A stretch of 5,561 nucleotides of DNA. Origin: Patescibacteria group bacterium (lineage in GTDB: Bacteria; Patescibacteriota; Minisyncoccia; Phycocordibacterales; JAGLOS01). The notes below the pieces were generated by a model. The model made no database searches. It was given only the letters and a program-made list of their open reading frames with translations, and was not told the DNA's origin. The position numbers were made by a program, and so were the translations under genes. The DNA lies in NCBI GenBank assembly GCA_018814635.1, contig JAHIYV010000059.1, positions 1 to 5,561 of the forward strand. The letters are read 5' to 3'. How positions within the stretch are numbered: position 1 is the first letter of the stretch; the number at the start of each line of letters is the position of its first letter. This document shows positions 4,473-5,561 of this stretch, one piece after another.

Positions 4473-5300
4473 CTATTTTATCCTTTCATATTTTAATATA
4501 TTTCCACGAGGTAAATACATTAAAGTTAAAACTTGATCAGATAACTCAATTATTTTATATTCAAAAGTTTCATCATCGCTACTTACAATTAAATGTTCTT
4601 CATTGAGATTGAAATTTCCCTCAGACATTTTCTGATTCGAATAAAAGTCTGTCTTTTTTCCATCCCCGAATTCAATAATAGAATTTATGTCATCAAGCGA
4701 CTTCCATTCTCCCTGTATTAAAGTAAGATTATCATAAAAAGTTTCTTCATCTAGAACAATAGTCTTTATTATTTCGTCAAACTTATCAAACCACTCTTGC
4801 TCTATTGCTGATCCAGCGCCACCAGCCAGATCCTTAAAAAACATTGCTTGTTTATCAAAATCCCATATTTTTTCGTTGCCACAGTTTGCTTCATTTGTCT
4901 CAAAATATTCTGGAGAGCTTGCTAAGATTTCTGATTTTGGCCCAGACAAAGTAATAGTAACTTGATGATTATTCTGAAAAAAATATAATTTTCTTTCAAA
5001 AACGACATCACAAACCTCAAACCTAGACAAAACTATAAATTCTTGAGCATTTTTACCATTAATCTTCCTGATTTTCTTTGATTCAGTCAACGGCCAGTCA
5101 ACTTCTTCGCCATATTCACCTATTTTTAACGATTCAACATTCTTGAGAGCAGTCTCTTTGTTAAAACCCATAGTTCCCTCTAAAAAATCAATCTTATTAC
5201 TCTCAACAGATAAATCAAACAAAGCTTCTCCTGCTCCACTGAAGTTAACATCGTGTGGATATTTTATAGACAATTTAGCGGTGGCATCTTCGATGACCAA
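4473..5300 (-). CDS. Protein of unknown function, probably N-terminally truncated, with lipocalin-like C-terminal part
   Basis: The frame gives 275 residues from TTG (5298-5300) to TAG. I do not recognise a named family for the first part. Residues about 8-185 begin LSIKYPHDVNFSG (10-22), a phrase typical of the start of extracytoplasmic beta-rich domains that follow a lipoprotein signal and linker, and contain two cysteines, C97 and C140, which could pair. Residues about 190-273 (IQGEWKSLDD at 195-204, IIEFGDGKKTDFY at 208-220, LTLMYLPRGN at 258-267, ending YERIK) resemble the small lipocalin-like domains of exported bacterial proteins: a GxW opening and alternating beta strands. No signal peptide is encoded. 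The frame runs back only eight codons to a TAA, through a perfect palindrome touching the TTG. I infer that the N-terminus was lost or replaced; a genuine TTG-started cytoplasmic protein is the alternative. The DUF5661 promoter follows within 50 nt. Confidence 0.6.
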   Translation of the reverse strand: MVIEDATAKLSIKYPHDVNFSGAGEALFDLSVESNKIDFLEGTMGFNKETALKNVESLKIGEYGEEVDWPLTESKKIRKINGKNAQEFIVLSRFEVCDVVFERKLYFFQNNHQVTITLSGPKSEILASSPEYFETNEANCGNEKIWDFDKQAMFFKDLAGGAGSAIEQEWFDKFDEIIKTIVLDEETFYDNLTLIQGEWKSLDDINSIIEFGDGKKTDFYSNQKMSEGNFNLNEEHLIVSSDDETFEYKIIELSDQVLTLMYLPRGNILKYERIK

Positions 5301-5319
5301 TCCAAGGACGGTCCTTGGA
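5301..5319. repeat. Perfect 8-bp palindrome abutting a start codon
   Basis: TCCAAGGA (5301-5308) and TCCTTGGA (5312-5319) are exact reverse complements around CGG. The palindrome touches the TTG start of the minus-strand gene. On that strand its first arm contains AAGGA, the only Shine-Dalgarno-like string near this start (11 nt away), and the stem would bury it. Confidence 0.75.
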
Positions 5320-5368
5320 CAAATTTAGATAAGCTTAAACATCCGCGCTTTTATTTAACACCTTAGTT

Positions 5369-5400
5369 AAAAAGTCGTTCCTTGAGGAGGAGCTTGCGAC
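5369..5400 (-). terminator. Terminator-like hairpin, minus strand
   Basis: On the minus strand GTCG (complement of 5397-5400) pairs with CGAC (5374-5377), enclosing an inner stem TCCT/AGGA (5388-5391 with 5379-5382), and TTTTT follows (5369-5373). It would stop minus-strand transcription about 70 nt before the 5300 gene. The stem is interrupted by an internal loop, so strength is uncertain. Confidence 0.35.
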
Positions 5401-5561
5401 GGAAAAGATTCTTGGTAGTACCACTTATTATTCCCAATAATTAAGCATTTTAACATTTTCCATTTTGATTTTTAATTTTTACATTTTTTATGACCTTGGT
5501 TTTACTCACTTTTCGCAACCTTTGTTAAGGGTTTTGAATAGTGGCTAATTAGGTTTGGTAT

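Larger units (their letters stand above)
5301..5561. other. Non-coding right end with scattered hairpins
   Basis: No credible gene is visible in these 261 bases. They contain the 5301-5319 palindrome, a terminator-like hairpin (5369-5400), an 11-bp perfect dyad TGGTA-G-TACCA (5413-5423), an AT-rich stretch of near-repeated short words (about 5440-5490) and a hairpin AACCTTT/AAGGGTT (5517-5533). On the minus strand a 19-codon frame open from the right edge stops at 5502-5504; it is too short to call. Confidence 0.5.

Noticed and set aside
5385..5440. AGGAGGAG followed by a short frame from TTG at 5394
   Set aside because: The spacing to TTG is too short, the product is 16 residues, and the purine run is part of a hairpin arm.
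5502..5561. 19-codon minus-strand frame open from the right edge
   Set aside because: It could be the tail of a neighbouring gene, but it is too short and has no recognisable motif.

Overview
The window is AT-rich, with small, tightly packed proteins, standard stop codons (TGA is used as a stop) and no clear Shine-Dalgarno sites. Together with the families present (an MJ1255-type glycosyltransferase, a MazG-like protein, a DUF5661 protein and a lysine-rich TypA), this suggests an uncultivated Candidate Phyla Radiation / Patescibacteria genome, probably Parcubacteria-like. That assignment is inference from style and gene content; the window contains no rRNA or other marker that settles it.

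Layout from left to right. (1) Positions 1-102 are the last 33 codons of a tyrosine recombinase, including its catalytic His and Tyr. (2) Positions 103-609 hold no credible gene. They form a tract dense in perfect or near-perfect stem-loops, including a 19-bp perfect inverted repeat, and end in a 61-nt structured element just before the next start codon. (3) Positions 610-1980 are a two-gene plus-strand unit: a GT-B glycosyltransferase, then a small MazG-like protein whose metal-binding residues look degraded. It ends at a plus-strand terminator. (4) Positions 2106-3995 are typA (bipA) on the minus strand with its own terminator, promoter and a leader containing a terminator-like hairpin. (5) Positions 4116-4427 are a DUF5661 gene on the minus strand whose -10 box lies so close to its ATG that the mRNA should be leaderless. 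(6) Positions 4473-5300 are a minus-strand protein of unknown function with a lipocalin-like C-terminal part; its N-terminus appears to be missing and its TTG start directly abuts a perfect palindrome. (7) Positions 5301-5561 are non-coding and contain further hairpins.

The plus-strand and minus-strand blocks converge at about 1981-2147, where each side has its own intrinsic terminator. The genes do not form one pathway: typA is a housekeeping translation factor, the glycosyltransferase probably acts on cell-surface glycans, and the other three are small or poorly characterised. The most interesting feature is the hairpin-rich tract next to the recombinase. It could be a recombination target, a nest of dispersed palindromic repeats, or both.
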